A stretch of 64,000 nt of DNA from the NCBI GenBank assembly GCA_963969345.1, contig OZ017767.1:11600471-11664470 (forward strand), given 5' to 3'. The DNA is from Turbatrix aceti (taxonomy: Eukaryota > Nematoda > Chromadorea > Rhabditida > Panagrolaimidae). Below, in pieces: positions 45,333-55,897 of the stretch. Position 1 is the first letter of the stretch. Each line of letters opens with the position of its first letter. A program made the position numbers and the translations under genes. The notes below the pieces were generated by a model. The model did not search any database and was not told where the DNA came from. It saw only the letters and a list, made by a program, of their open reading frames with translations.

Positions 45333-48300
45333 ATGAATATCTGGCAAATTCACTGTGCCAATTCATATGCTGGATCCACTGTTGGAATTACACTTAACAT
45401 CTTTTTGTTATTCTTAATACACGAAGTTCACGTTCCCGGTGTAAATGCATACAATTTTTTATTCATCCAGACGCATGTTATCGACATTGGATTTTCAATT
45501 TTACAAGTGCTCATTATGCCGGTAAGTCAGGCTTACGGAGGCAGTACTATTATAACTTTTGATATCAATATTGTCACCAATATGGGCTTTTTGATAATTT
45601 GTTTCAAGAAAAATTGGGAATAGGTTAGGTAAGTTGCAGTACGCCAGTGCTGCTGGCTGTCACCAAAGCACCGTGTTTTTGGAATAATCAAAAAAAACGG
45701 TGCTTTTTGCCGTACCAGGCCATCCGTATAGCCCTCTTTTCTCCAACAAACTACCACTTCTTCCGGTTTCTAAGCATGGTTTGTGCACAAACGATTCAAC
45801 AATTTTGACCCCCTCAAAACTGAGATTGTCAACTTTTTGAAGTCGGTGCCCTTTTCTTTTTGAGAACAGGGCACCGTTGTTTTACCTGATAGATATATAA
45901 CTGTTGTAGATTAAAAAAAATTCACAAAATATTTTTTAAATCGGTCACAGGTGGGACCCAATTTATGCAACAACGTAATAGTACTCGGTGCCTAGAAAAC
46001 CTGTACTGATTGTTTTCAAACAAATGTGCCGAAATGAATGTATCAAATGCGCTACATATTTTATAGAACACGTATTTAGTAATCGGGTACAAACTTTAAT
46101 TAAGTTTTTGTATCTTTTATAAACAAAAATTTTTATAACATAACAATTTTGTAAAATTTTTGTTTTTGTAGAGCTTTATTGTTATTGACAGTTTGGTTTT
46201 GGGGATTACAAATGATGGTGTGCTGCCATTAACCCAGAGCGTCCGTGTACTACTTGCGACATTGTATATTGCAGCTTTACAACTCGAAAATGCATCCGTT
46301 GCAAGCGGATTTTTTTTTCGGTACCGCAAAATTGTGCATAATCAAGAGTTTTCACTTCGTTATGATATTATTCAGAAAATGGTTCTTTTTTTGATTGTAT
46401 CTTTGATTGTTATTGGATTTTACTTTACCTCGTACCCTTTGTATGATTCCCAAACCCTCATACAAATTGCGAAATTTTTTCAAACTGATAATTGTTTTAT
46501 CACCATGGTGTTCAACAAGGTTTGTTTTAATTGGCTAAAGGTCAGGCGGTATATCAGATGGCACAGCTTTTTTTTCAGAAATTTTTTTTAGATTTTCTTT
46601 TTCAATTTTTAGAATCGTAATTTTTTACTTTATTTTTATTTATTTAAAAAGCAGGAACGAGCTTTTTTAATTTTATCCGGGTATAGGGATTAAACCCTCC
46701 CCCGACTCGCGTCAGTGACGGGGAGAGCCGGGGACGGGGAAAATTTTCCCCGACGAGGGCTAATTTCGTCGGTGACGGGGAAAATTTTCCCCGACTTCAA
46801 CACCCTATTGAAAAAAATTGAATGAAATGTGTCAAGATCTGTCGTAGACGGGGGTCGGGGAGTTCTCCTCGGGGATACCCCGGGGAATTCCCCGGGGGAT
46901 GGGGGAGGGTTTAATTCCTATCCGGGCATGTACAAACATGTTTTAACATTTTAAAAAATCACCTCACACTCAAACCATATTTCTTATGAAGCAAAAAGAA
47001 ATTGGGTTGATTGACTTTTTCGCGAAACAGGTGTATACAGCCACACTGACAAAAAATTTTTCTTTTTGCTCCGTCCCAGCCAACACTAAAACGCCGCAAA
47101 TAAATGGAGGGTTTTTGACTGGCTGACCAAGTGAACAATGGTTTGACTAGTGTTGATCAAGGCTTTGAATTTAGTGAAAACACACACACTACACACACAG
47201 CGCATTCACAGAAAGTGTTGTAATTGCGCACAGACAAACTCAGCGTGCCATTGACCTATTTTACACTATTTACACTAGATTTACACTATTCGCTCGTCGA
47301 AATAAGGCTGGGAAAATGAAAGCGACGCACATTAAATAATAAATGCCGTGCAGTGCGCTTCTTCACGTGAACCTGCCAATCATGGCATTCTGTCCATCTT
47401 ACTGGCCAGAGCACGGCACTAATGTTGCTTTGAAGTTCCGAAACACTGTTGGTTAATCGGTCGCGCGCGTTGCCGCAACTTGCCGGCACTATCGAATGGT
47501 ATATACTTCAGTTTTTTTCACAAAAGTTTTTTTAATTGCATTTTCTCAATTGAAAAAATATAAGTGTTATGACTTTTTGTTACGAACTGATTTGTGACCA
47601 AAAAATTGTGATCGCAAAATTTTGATAACAAAGGGCAACAAAATTGTGTTGAAAAAAAATGTTATTCGCAAAAGCACTCCTGAGCGGGAGCGGAGCGAGC
47701 GGTAAAAGAGAGAAAAAATAAGGAGCGGGAACGGAGCGAGCGTGAAAATTAAAGAAATAAAAGAGCGGTAGCGGAGCGAACGAAAAAAAAATTTTAATTA
47801 AAGGAACGGGAGCGGGAGCGGAGCGAGAGCACAAATCTTGAATCTCGAGAGGAGTCATCTGACATACCGGTCCAACCGTATCCGTCTTGATTTCGGATTA
47901 TGTACAATTCAGCTCAGATGATTTGTATTTTCAGAATAACTCTATAACTATGGTTATATTAATTTGTTCGGCGAGTTTCTACGTTTTTCATTACTCAACC
48001 ATTGTTGTTTGTTACTACTTGGTTCAAAAACACCACACAAAGTATAAAAATAGCATGTCAAGACATACACTAAAAATTCACTCCCAGATCAATCAAACAC
48101 TAATAATCCAAGCCTTTGTTCCATTAATTGGTGGCATGATTCCAGTGATATGCTTTGTCTATGTTTACTTTTTTTCTTCATTTGATGATAACAATACAAA
48201 TTCTATTCTTACAAGTATTTCTGTTTTGGGACTATCATGGATTCCTGCTTGCAACGCTCTAACAGTGTTGTTTTCAGTGAGATTGTTCAAAAAAAAGATG

Positions 48301-48366
48301 TTTGATATTTTTGGTTGTGGACGACTCAGCAAACAAGTTGCGATATCGGAAATAAGTATTATGTGA
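45333..48366 (+). CDS. Serpentine chemoreceptor 10, with insertion-swollen introns
   Basis: A 322-residue receptor with exons 45333-45521, 46172-46519 and 47935-48366. The exons have the same phases and nearly the same lengths as receptor 9, and the frame is open throughout. Signatures: MNIWQIHCANSYAGSTVGIT, ASVASGFFFRYRKIVHNQEF, SMSRHTLKIHSQINQTLIIQ, WIPACNALTVLFSVRLFKKK and tail FGCGRLSKQVAISEIS. Intron 1 is 650 bp and intron 2 is 1415 bp, against about 45-65 bp in receptors 7-9. Intron 2 holds a hAT-type MITE, a dispersed repeat and a GC-rich minisatellite. Splice sites (GTAAGT and GTTTGT donors, TTTTGTAG and TTTTCAG acceptors) are intact, so it could still be expressed. Confidence 0.85.
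46684..46920. mobile_element. hAT-type MITE, 237 bp, in receptor 10 intron 2
   Basis: Left end TAGGGATTAAACCCTCCCCC, right end the reverse of TAGGAATTAAACCCTCCCCC. Flanks TCCGGGTA (46676-46683) and TCCGGGCA (46921-46928) form an 8-bp duplication with one mismatch. The TAGGG end recalls other hAT termini. Inside are repeated GACGGGGAAAATTTTCCCCG palindromes. Confidence 0.85.
46990..47545. repeat. Dispersed repeat, copy 2, in receptor 10 intron 2
   Basis: Shares CAGG-GTATACAGC-CACTGACAAA, CCCAGCCAACAC, GGCTGACCAAGTGAA and GTTGCCGCAACTTGC blocks with 22424-22780. Borders are unclear. Confidence 0.5.
47691..47830. repeat. GC-rich minisatellite (GGAGCGGAGCGAGCG-like)
   Basis: Four clusters of imperfect GAGCGGGAGCGGAGCGAGCG units are separated by A-rich spacers. 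It lies within intron 2 of receptor 10 and contrasts with the surrounding AT-rich DNA. A short similar run occurs near 22008-22035. Confidence 0.7.
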
Positions 48367-48555
48367 GATATTGTAAGACCTTGATTTTTATAAATGATAA
48401 AGTGCACAAAAAAATAATAAAAAATTTTTCGTGTTTGAGTGAAAAAATATTTATATTTTTTACGAAAAAGATCAATTTAACATCAAAAAATGAAAAATTT
48501 TAAAAATTGCAGTCTCAAAATTTCAAATTTTAATTTTTTATTATCTTACACTGGA

Positions 48556-49958
48556 TTATAAATATTCTTTGTTCAACGCTCGTCCAATAACCATACGTCG
48601 GACTTCGGATGTTCCAGCACCAATTTCGTAGAGCTTGGCGTCTCGCAGGATGCGGCCGGCTGGGTAGTCATTGATGTAGCCATTGCCGCCGAGAATCTGG
48701 ATAGCATCTAAAGCAACCTTTGTCGCAGTTTCTGCAAGATAGAGAATGACACCGGCGCAATCTTTGCTTGTAATATATCCCGCAGTTGTGGCACGAGCGA
48801 TGCTGTATAGATAAGAGCGAGAGGCATTCATGCTTGTGTACATGTCAGCGAGTTTCCCTTGCATGAGTTGAAAAGTGCCAATGGGGCTGCCAAACGCGTA
48901 CCTTTGATGTGCGTAATCAAATGCAATATCACAGGAAGCTTGGATGAGTCCCATGGGACCTCCGGCGAGGACGAGTCGCTCGACGTCGAGACCAGTCATC
49001 AGAACGTAAACGCCTTTGTTGATTTCACCAAGCACATTTTCTGCCGGCACTTCGCAGTTATCAAAAACCAGTTCGCAGGTGTCGGAGCCGCGCATGCCAA
49101 GTTTGTCGAATTTTGGCCCTTTGGTGAATCCAGGATAGTCCTAAAAGATGGTACTTTAGTTATTCCGAATTTTGATATTCGTAAATTACCCTTTCAACAA
49201 TGAAAGCGGTGATACCACGTTGCTTTGCAGCAGAGTCAGTTTTGGCGTACACAATGTAGACATCAGCGGTTGGTCCATTAGTTATCCAAAATTTATGGCC
49301 ATTAAGAACGTACTTATCACCCTTTTTTGTGGCAGTAGCTTTCATGGAGACGACATCCGAGCCAGCACCAGACTCGGACATTGCCAGTGCACCGATGTGT
49401 TCGCCACCTATGAGCTGCAAAACAAATAATAAAAAATAAAACGTGAAAACGTTGAAAATATATGTACCTTTGGCAGGTATTTTTCTTTCTGCTTGGGAGT
49501 CGCGTGACGAACAAGTTGGTTGACGCAGAGGTTAGAATGTGCACCGTAACTGAGCGCAATGGAGCCACTGGCTCGAGACAACTCTTCCATCGCAATGACG
49601 TGATCAAAATAAGTCATCTCAGATCCACCGTATTCACCGGGTGCCGTAATGCCAAGCAAGCCATTGTCACCGAGAATCTTCCAAAATTCACGGAATCTTG
49701 AAAAATTGTTCGTTTTGTCAATTTCGGCTGCGTAAGGCGCGAGTTCTTTTTCTGCCAACGCGCGCACGGTTTTTCTGAGCTGTAATTTTCAAAAATAATC
49801 ATGTTTATCTGGATGAACAATAAACAATAACTCACATCTTGTTGCTCTTGCGTGAGGTTGAAGAGATCGTCGTTGATGGGATATGCTTTAAACCCCAACC
49901 CACGTTTTGATGTCAGTTGGGTACAATTCAAAATCAAACGACTCGTCTTGGAAAGCAT
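48556..49958 (-). CDS. ivd-1: Isovaleryl-CoA dehydrogenase, mitochondrial
   Basis: A flavoprotein acyl-CoA dehydrogenase that oxidises isovaleryl-CoA to 3-methylcrotonyl-CoA in leucine breakdown, in the mitochondrial matrix. Exons are 49836-49958, 49468-49779, 49190-49414 and 48556-49140; 414 residues. The N-terminus ([20 protein letters not shown]) is basic and lacks acids, a typical import signal. Family motifs include [20 protein letters not shown] and, near the C-terminus, QILGGNGY. The catalytic glutamate of IVD, which lies in helix G rather than the usual acyl-CoA dehydrogenase place, is present as E274 in [15 protein letters not shown]. That residue separates it from other acyl-CoA dehydrogenases. 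Confidence 0.95.
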
Positions 49959-51440
49959 GCCGGAAAAGATCACAAATCTACAATCACTGATTGATGTAAA
50001 CCGCAGCATGCATAAACAATTCGTTAACAATAAACGCTAGTTATGTCTGACTACGTTAACTTTATACAAAATTTGCAAACCCGCCCATAACAGATGGTGT
50101 CATTAAAAAAAAGCAAGCGTGGACTGGTGATAAGAAAATGCACAACTCACAGACCACATTTGTCGTGACAAAAAAAAGAGCAACGCGAAACTAAATAATT
50201 ACAAACTGACTAAGATTTGCTTACTGAGATAACATCACAGACTTCATTAGTACGACGCTAACAGATTAGAAAAAATAATGCGATGGGCTTAAAAAAATAT
50301 TTTTCGAATTTCAAGAAATGACATCAGGGATACAATAAAATACAAGTCGGGTGCATTATGTGCAATGTGCGCATTTTGATCAGATGCGATCACTGGTCAA
50401 TGATGTTAAAATAGCATCTCGATATATATAAAAAGTGAAACCTGATGTATGATGTTCTAAGAAGAAATATGCAACAACGGTATCAAAGTCAGTTTTAACT
50501 GTACTTGTAAGTCTACAAGAAAACAAGCAAATTTGCGTATAATCCTAGATGTGCACATTGCATTATGAACGAGGAACTTGTAACTTGTACATAAATCAAT
50601 TAAACAGACAAACATAACCTGCTCTAATTATAGGCTTGCTTGAGAAACTAACAGCTTCATTGAATATTGAATGAACGCAATGCCGCGTTTGAATTGTCAT
50701 TGTGAATGATTCCCAGACCATATCGCCTAAAAGCCAATTTCTCGCGCAAGTGTAAAATGTTTTCTGATCACAATGGTTTTTGGTTCAGTGCAATGCTATG
50801 CAGATTGTTTAAATTGATGCATTCTTTACGCCGTCTTTTTCATTTATGGTCTAAACATATTCTATCGCAGTTTGTGCCGTCCTCTGTCGATGATTTTTTA
50901 TTGAAATGGAAAACATACTCAGGTATGTCAAAATTTTTCAGTATTTATATAACAAACATTCAAACCTAGAAGTTATCCAATGTTTTTAAACTTTAGCTTT
51001 CATAAAAAAATATGAAATCCGGCCGGCCGCGCGCCTTTTGCGACTAGCCGGCCGGATTTTATGATGTATTATGATAAGTTTTATAATCAAAACAAACAAT
51101 ATTTCACTATCCTTATTGTTAGGTGGTGAATACGAGATCAAAAAAGATCAAAATTTTTGTTACAACTATATCAAACTGTTATGTTAGAGAAACACGAAGT
51201 TTTGGTTATTCAGTTCAAACATCGTTTTTCTAAATTGAGTTTTTCTTTTGAAAGCAAAAATAACAATGTAATATTCATGACAACTAAACACTAGTTCCGC
51301 TGCCACCCCAACAAGCTCTTCCTATTCTTTCATCATTTATTTTGGCTACATACATTTTGTTGAAGAATATATTGTAAACAAAATAATCCTTACAAAATAC
51401 GTTCATATTTTCTATTTGATATGGTTACAGTAAAATATTA
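49959..51440. other. Gene-free stretch
   Basis: The right side of IVD's promoter, then AT-rich DNA with one GC-rich hairpin (51015-51059). A 87-codon open frame at 50706-50969 has no supporting feature. Confidence 0.5.
51015..51059. repeat. GC-rich perfect hairpin
   Basis: AAATCCGGCCGGC (51015-51027) pairs perfectly with GCCGGCCGGATTT (51047-51059) across a 19-base loop. It stands out in AT-rich DNA. It may be a transcript-end structure of the minus-strand gene at 51441 or a tiny fold-back element. Confidence 0.6.
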
Positions 51441-52742
51441 TTAATAATATTCAGTAATAACTCCCCAGCATATTGTGTAGAGCCCGGTGTCAAGCATGGC
51501 TTGTGTCATTGTGCCAACAGACCAAGAATCCGTATTGGGGCCAACGTAAACTGATTGTCCGGAGGTCGGCGTAGTTGACAGGTTGTTGTACGCACTGTAT
51601 AAACCGTTTGGAAATACAAGACTTGCAGCGTTGGCGTAAGTTTTACCTGCAGGTAAATAATTTCCAAAGACATAGTACGTACTTCTGGCTAAATTTACAT
51701 GCTGTTTTTGACGAAACATACATAGTATTTAAAATCATACTTACTACCAAATTGAGATCTCAAGGTGTTAGTAGCGTAATAACTATCGGCTGCGTTATTA
51801 ATTGTATACGTTCCCCAATTGCAGGCCGCCTGACACATATCCCATGCAATGACGGCCATTGGCACAGAGGTGTTGAGCGTTGTTATCTGTATAAGGTTCC
51901 AGCAATTCCAAGTGTTGTTTCGTACTGCTGAAGACTCAAGTGTAGTGAACACTGATGTGGTCGTCGGACACTGTTTTTGACGAGGATAGGCAACGCAAAC
52001 ATTCGAAGAGTTTATGAAAGTTGTTTTAATGGCATCGGCATACTCTACACATGATGACGCCTACATGACATTAGTTTTTGTAAACCTTACATAAATCATG
52101 TATGTACATACGGTAAGATAAGATGTGTAACACAAAAATTGGTCTTGATAGTTTGGTTGAAATCCATCAGGGCATTCGTCTTCGTCTGTTAGCCATACTT
52201 CAAAAGATCAAATTTTACAATTTCATTATACCTGACCCGGTTTGTTTTACAGAAAAGCTATTGATGCAAAAAAAACAAAACAAAAAAATACATACAGTAC
52301 AAAGTTTAACTACAAAAAAAATAAAAAAGATTTTATAAAAAAAACACAATAAACAGACTCTGGCAATCGCTTTTAAAAATAACAAACCGTTTCCAATAAT
52401 CAACGGCATTACCAAGTAGTACGTCGAGTTTACCCATGACGAATTAGAATTTCTTAGAAAATAATTACATGAAGTCAAAGATTCATGTACATTTCGTATC
52501 ATTCCAATCAACATACATTTGGAGCTAAGGAAGTAAAATGACGTACAACTAAACTTTCCGGAAAATTTTACGCATTGTTCTGCACACGACAATTCATCGG
52601 TGATATTTGTTAAGGTGACAACTGGAGTGCCTACCATACTGTATCCGAGAAGCTTGTAAAAGTTGACGGGAGCAAACGTATGAAAAACTACTAGCAGAGA
52701 CAGTATCAAAAATACAACCGAAATAACATAAAAACAACGCAT
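51441..52742 (-). CDS. Cys-rich extracellular protein with PAN/apple-like N-terminal domain, paralogue A
   Basis: A 334-residue protein with exons 52388-52742, 52112-52197, 51745-52060 and 51441-51688. It begins with a hydrophobic segment (FYVISVVFLILSLLVVF), either a signal peptide or a type-II anchor. It then has a Cys-rich segment with C-x3-C and ...FSCTSFYFLSSKCMLIGM, resembling nematode PAN-type domains. Further on are DECPDGF...FLCYTSYLT, YPRQKQCPTT, and IAWDMCQAACNWGTY, a C-terminal part I do not recognise. Many N-glycosylation sequons are visible (NIT, NSS, NST, NTS, NLS). Exon 1 donor is GTTTGT; the exon 2 acceptor TTTTGAAG is weak but matches the paralogue. Function unknown; membrane or secreted recognition protein is a guess. 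Confidence 0.8.
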
Positions 52743-53470
52743 GTCAACAGGTCAACTATAAATTGAATGTATTTTACAGTACACAAATAAACTCAAAAAT
52801 GACGGTTGTCATGAAAATCATATTTTATGTACAGATAATATATGGGCATTGCAGAGTTAAACTTGTGCATTCAAATTTCATAAATATTCTCGTAGTCAAC
52901 AATTTTTCCGCTCTTTTGCCCAAAAAAATGTTTCATACATCAACAACAAACGTAATTTGCTTTTTCAAATCAAATTGATAGTCGCCTTTGAGAAAGTAAA
53001 TATTGAACTTCGAAAATATTTAACATCGAATTTATTGAACTACAAAGTTCAATTGTACATAATACCCCCCAGATTGGTGGCAAAAATCAGAAAGACTCAA
53101 AATGTGCAATAACTTTCTGAAAATTAAAATCGATCTTCTACATAAATATTTTTATTTATTTATTTACCGTCATTCTCAACGTTTAGCACCACATTACATA
53201 CATACAATATATCATCTACCTCTTTCGACGGATGTCGACGTGGAAATTGACACTTCAAGCTTAAAAAATCTTTCCGCATTGCAGTATTTAGTAACTACAA
53301 AAAGTAGCAGCATTTACACAAAAAGTAGAATGCTAATATTAAAAAAAATTAAATTTCACCAAAGCTATTTTAAAAGCCTCGCTATTTTTTTTAATCTAAA
53401 TATTGTTTTAATTTATTTTATTTTTTATAATATTGATCTAAATATTTGTTTTAAAATTAATGTTTTAAAA
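52743..53470. other. Spacer between the paralogue pair
   Basis: AT-rich, especially 53330-53470; no gene seen. It carries the promoter of paralogue A and the 3' end of paralogue B. Confidence 0.5.
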
Positions 53471-54952
53471 TTAATAATACTGGGTTATAATACCCCAACA
53501 GATTGATATAAGCAAGGTGCTGTTAGATTGTAACGGACTGACAAGAAACCACATGTCCGATGCTTGGCCAGCGTAAACTGATTGACCAGAAGTTGGCTTA
53601 ACTGTCAGATTGTTGTAGAGCGGTGATAAACCGTTTGGAAATACGAGACTTGAAGAATTTACGTATGTAGTGTTTAAAGGTAAGTAGTGTCCAAAAACAT
53701 AATTCAAAGTCCTGACTAAATTTATAATTAATTTTTGACAAAAAAATATTTGAAAATTGGACTTACAACTGAAATAATATCTCAAGGTGTTGGTAACGAA
53801 ATAACTATCGGCAGCGGTATTAATTGGTGTATAGGTTCCCCAATTGCAAGCCGCCTGACACATATTCCATGCAACGACGGCCACTATCGATGATGCGTTG
53901 AGTTTTGTTATCCGTACAACATTATAGCAAATCCAGGTGTTATTTCGTATTGCTGAAGACTCAAGAGTAGTGAACAGGGTTGTCCTGTTTCCAAGGGTTG
54001 TGGTGGTAGGACACTGTTTTTGACGAGGATATACAAGGCAAACATTTGGACCACTAATGAAAGTTGTTTTAATAGCATCGGGGTACTCGGCACATGATGA
54101 GGCCTAAAAGATGTTAGTTTTTTACATCTTACATAACACATTTACACGGTAAGGTAATTTGTGTAGCAATAAAATTGATCTTGATATTGTGGCGTAAATC
54201 CATCAGGGCATACGTCATCGTCGGTTAACCACACTGAAAATAATCAAATTTTAGATTTTGATTTTTAAATAATATTTCTGTCACAAAATGCGGCTAAACC
54301 GTTTTTAATAAATTGCATAAATTGATTTTTGTAAAATGAATTTTTTTAATAACCTAACAAGCTCTCGTCAAGCATATGCCTTTAAATTCAACAAACCGTT
54401 TCCAATAATCAATGGCATTGCCGGGTTGTAAGTCGAGTTTACCCAAGACGATTCATAATTTCTTATGTAATAGTGACAGGTGCTCAAGGATTCTTGTATA
54501 TTTCGTATCATTCCGATCAGCGTACATTGGAGGTTAAAGTAGAAAAATGCTGTACATGAAAAGTTTCCGACATACTGTACGCACATTTCAGCACAGGACA
54601 AATCATCAGTGGCATTGGTTAGGGTTACGATAGAAGTACCTACAACAATAAACAAAAATGTTTACCGAGCTATACCAGATTCTATAGCGGTAGTCGAAAA
54701 TAAACTTTAGCATAAAAATGTATAAAAAATGTGATGACAAATGAGGAGAGTTATTTGTCAGATTATTTTAACCGTATTTGTCAGACTATTTTAACCGATT
54801 CTGTTGAATTCGACAACGATGAATGTTGGTAAAACTTTGTTACCTGTGACATTGTATCCCAGAAGATTGTAGAAGTTTACAGGAACAGAAGTGAGAAAAA
54901 CAATTAGCAGAGACAGTAGAATAAATATTATTGAGAGAATATGAAAAACCAT
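53471..54952 (-). CDS. Cys-rich extracellular protein with PAN/apple-like N-terminal domain, paralogue B
   Basis: A 339-residue tandem paralogue of the gene at 51441. Exons are 54844-54952, 54397-54639, 54148-54233, 53767-54103 and 53471-53715. The N-terminal hydrophobic segment is LSIIFILLSLLIVFLTS. Shared blocks: VTLTNATDDLSCAEMCVQY, MPLIIGN, CPDGF, YPRQKQCPTTT, ESSAIRNNTWICYN, AWNMCQAACNWGTY, VFPNGL and SGQSVYAG. It has one more intron (54640-54843) than paralogue A, splitting the N-terminal anchor from the Cys-rich domain. Function unknown. Confidence 0.8.
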
Positions 54953-55897
54953 CCTCACAAGATAAAAAGTAGAGAGCCTGAACTTTGCATGTAAAAAACA
55001 TCTTATGTTAGTTAGATGACGGCTGTTATAATGTCAAAGGTTACTATAGTAAAGGCATTTCAGTACACCGTCACGTCAAATATTTCATGTAGAATAAAAT
55101 TTCCGACAAAACATTTTTTGCGTAATTTCCGGTTTTCCTTAAAACCAAATTTATCGCTGCCATGGAGAAAGTCCAGACATTATTACGTAAAAAACTATAC
55201 ACTACGCAGAAAAAAGTAGGGCAAAGCATAAATGAGCTCATTTTCTTTTTATTGGTCCCATGGACTAAAATCCCATGGACCATGGACTAAAAAAATGCCC
55301 GCGTCTGAAAAATTGAAAAAAAATTATTGTGATTTGAAAAAAGACCCAATGATTTTTTTCGACGGATTGCAAAACGTATTCCAACACTATTCACCGACAA
55401 CAAAATTTATTTTTTGTGAAATTTCAGTTTTTTTATAGTCAAGGTCTTCGTTGCCATGGAAAAAGTAAATGACTATCACAAAAAAAACAACTAATAGTTA
55501 TCAAGAATATCATACCGTGTAAATAAAATAATACAATACCATACACAAATCATACAAACAAAACGGAGTCAGAGGAGAGAGGTGGATGAAACAGGTGTTG
55601 ACGCCGACGTAGATGTTTGTTTGCATGTTTGTCTGATGAAAAATCAGTGAAAAGGAGAGAAAGAGGCGATACAACTTCATGACTTGATAGGACGCATGTT
55701 TTTGATCTGAGGCCTAAAAAAGAAGATTAATTTTCAATCAAAAAAAAAGTTCTGCACAACTAACAATTCCAGATGAAAACATTAGTGTGTGGAAACCAAA
55801 GGACGAAACCGGTGATGGTTGGGGTGGTGGTAGATGATGATGATGACAATGATACTTACTCAGAAATAACTCCTGCAACATTTACAGCCCGCCCGTT
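54953..55897. other. Spacer before SUT-2
   Basis: No gene seen. The 3' UTR of the SUT-2 transcript probably lies at 55500-55897, where the minus strand is pyrimidine-rich. Confidence 0.45.

Noticed and set aside
50706..50969. 87-codon plus-strand open frame near IVD
   Set aside because: No family resemblance, signal peptide or splice context; likely chance.
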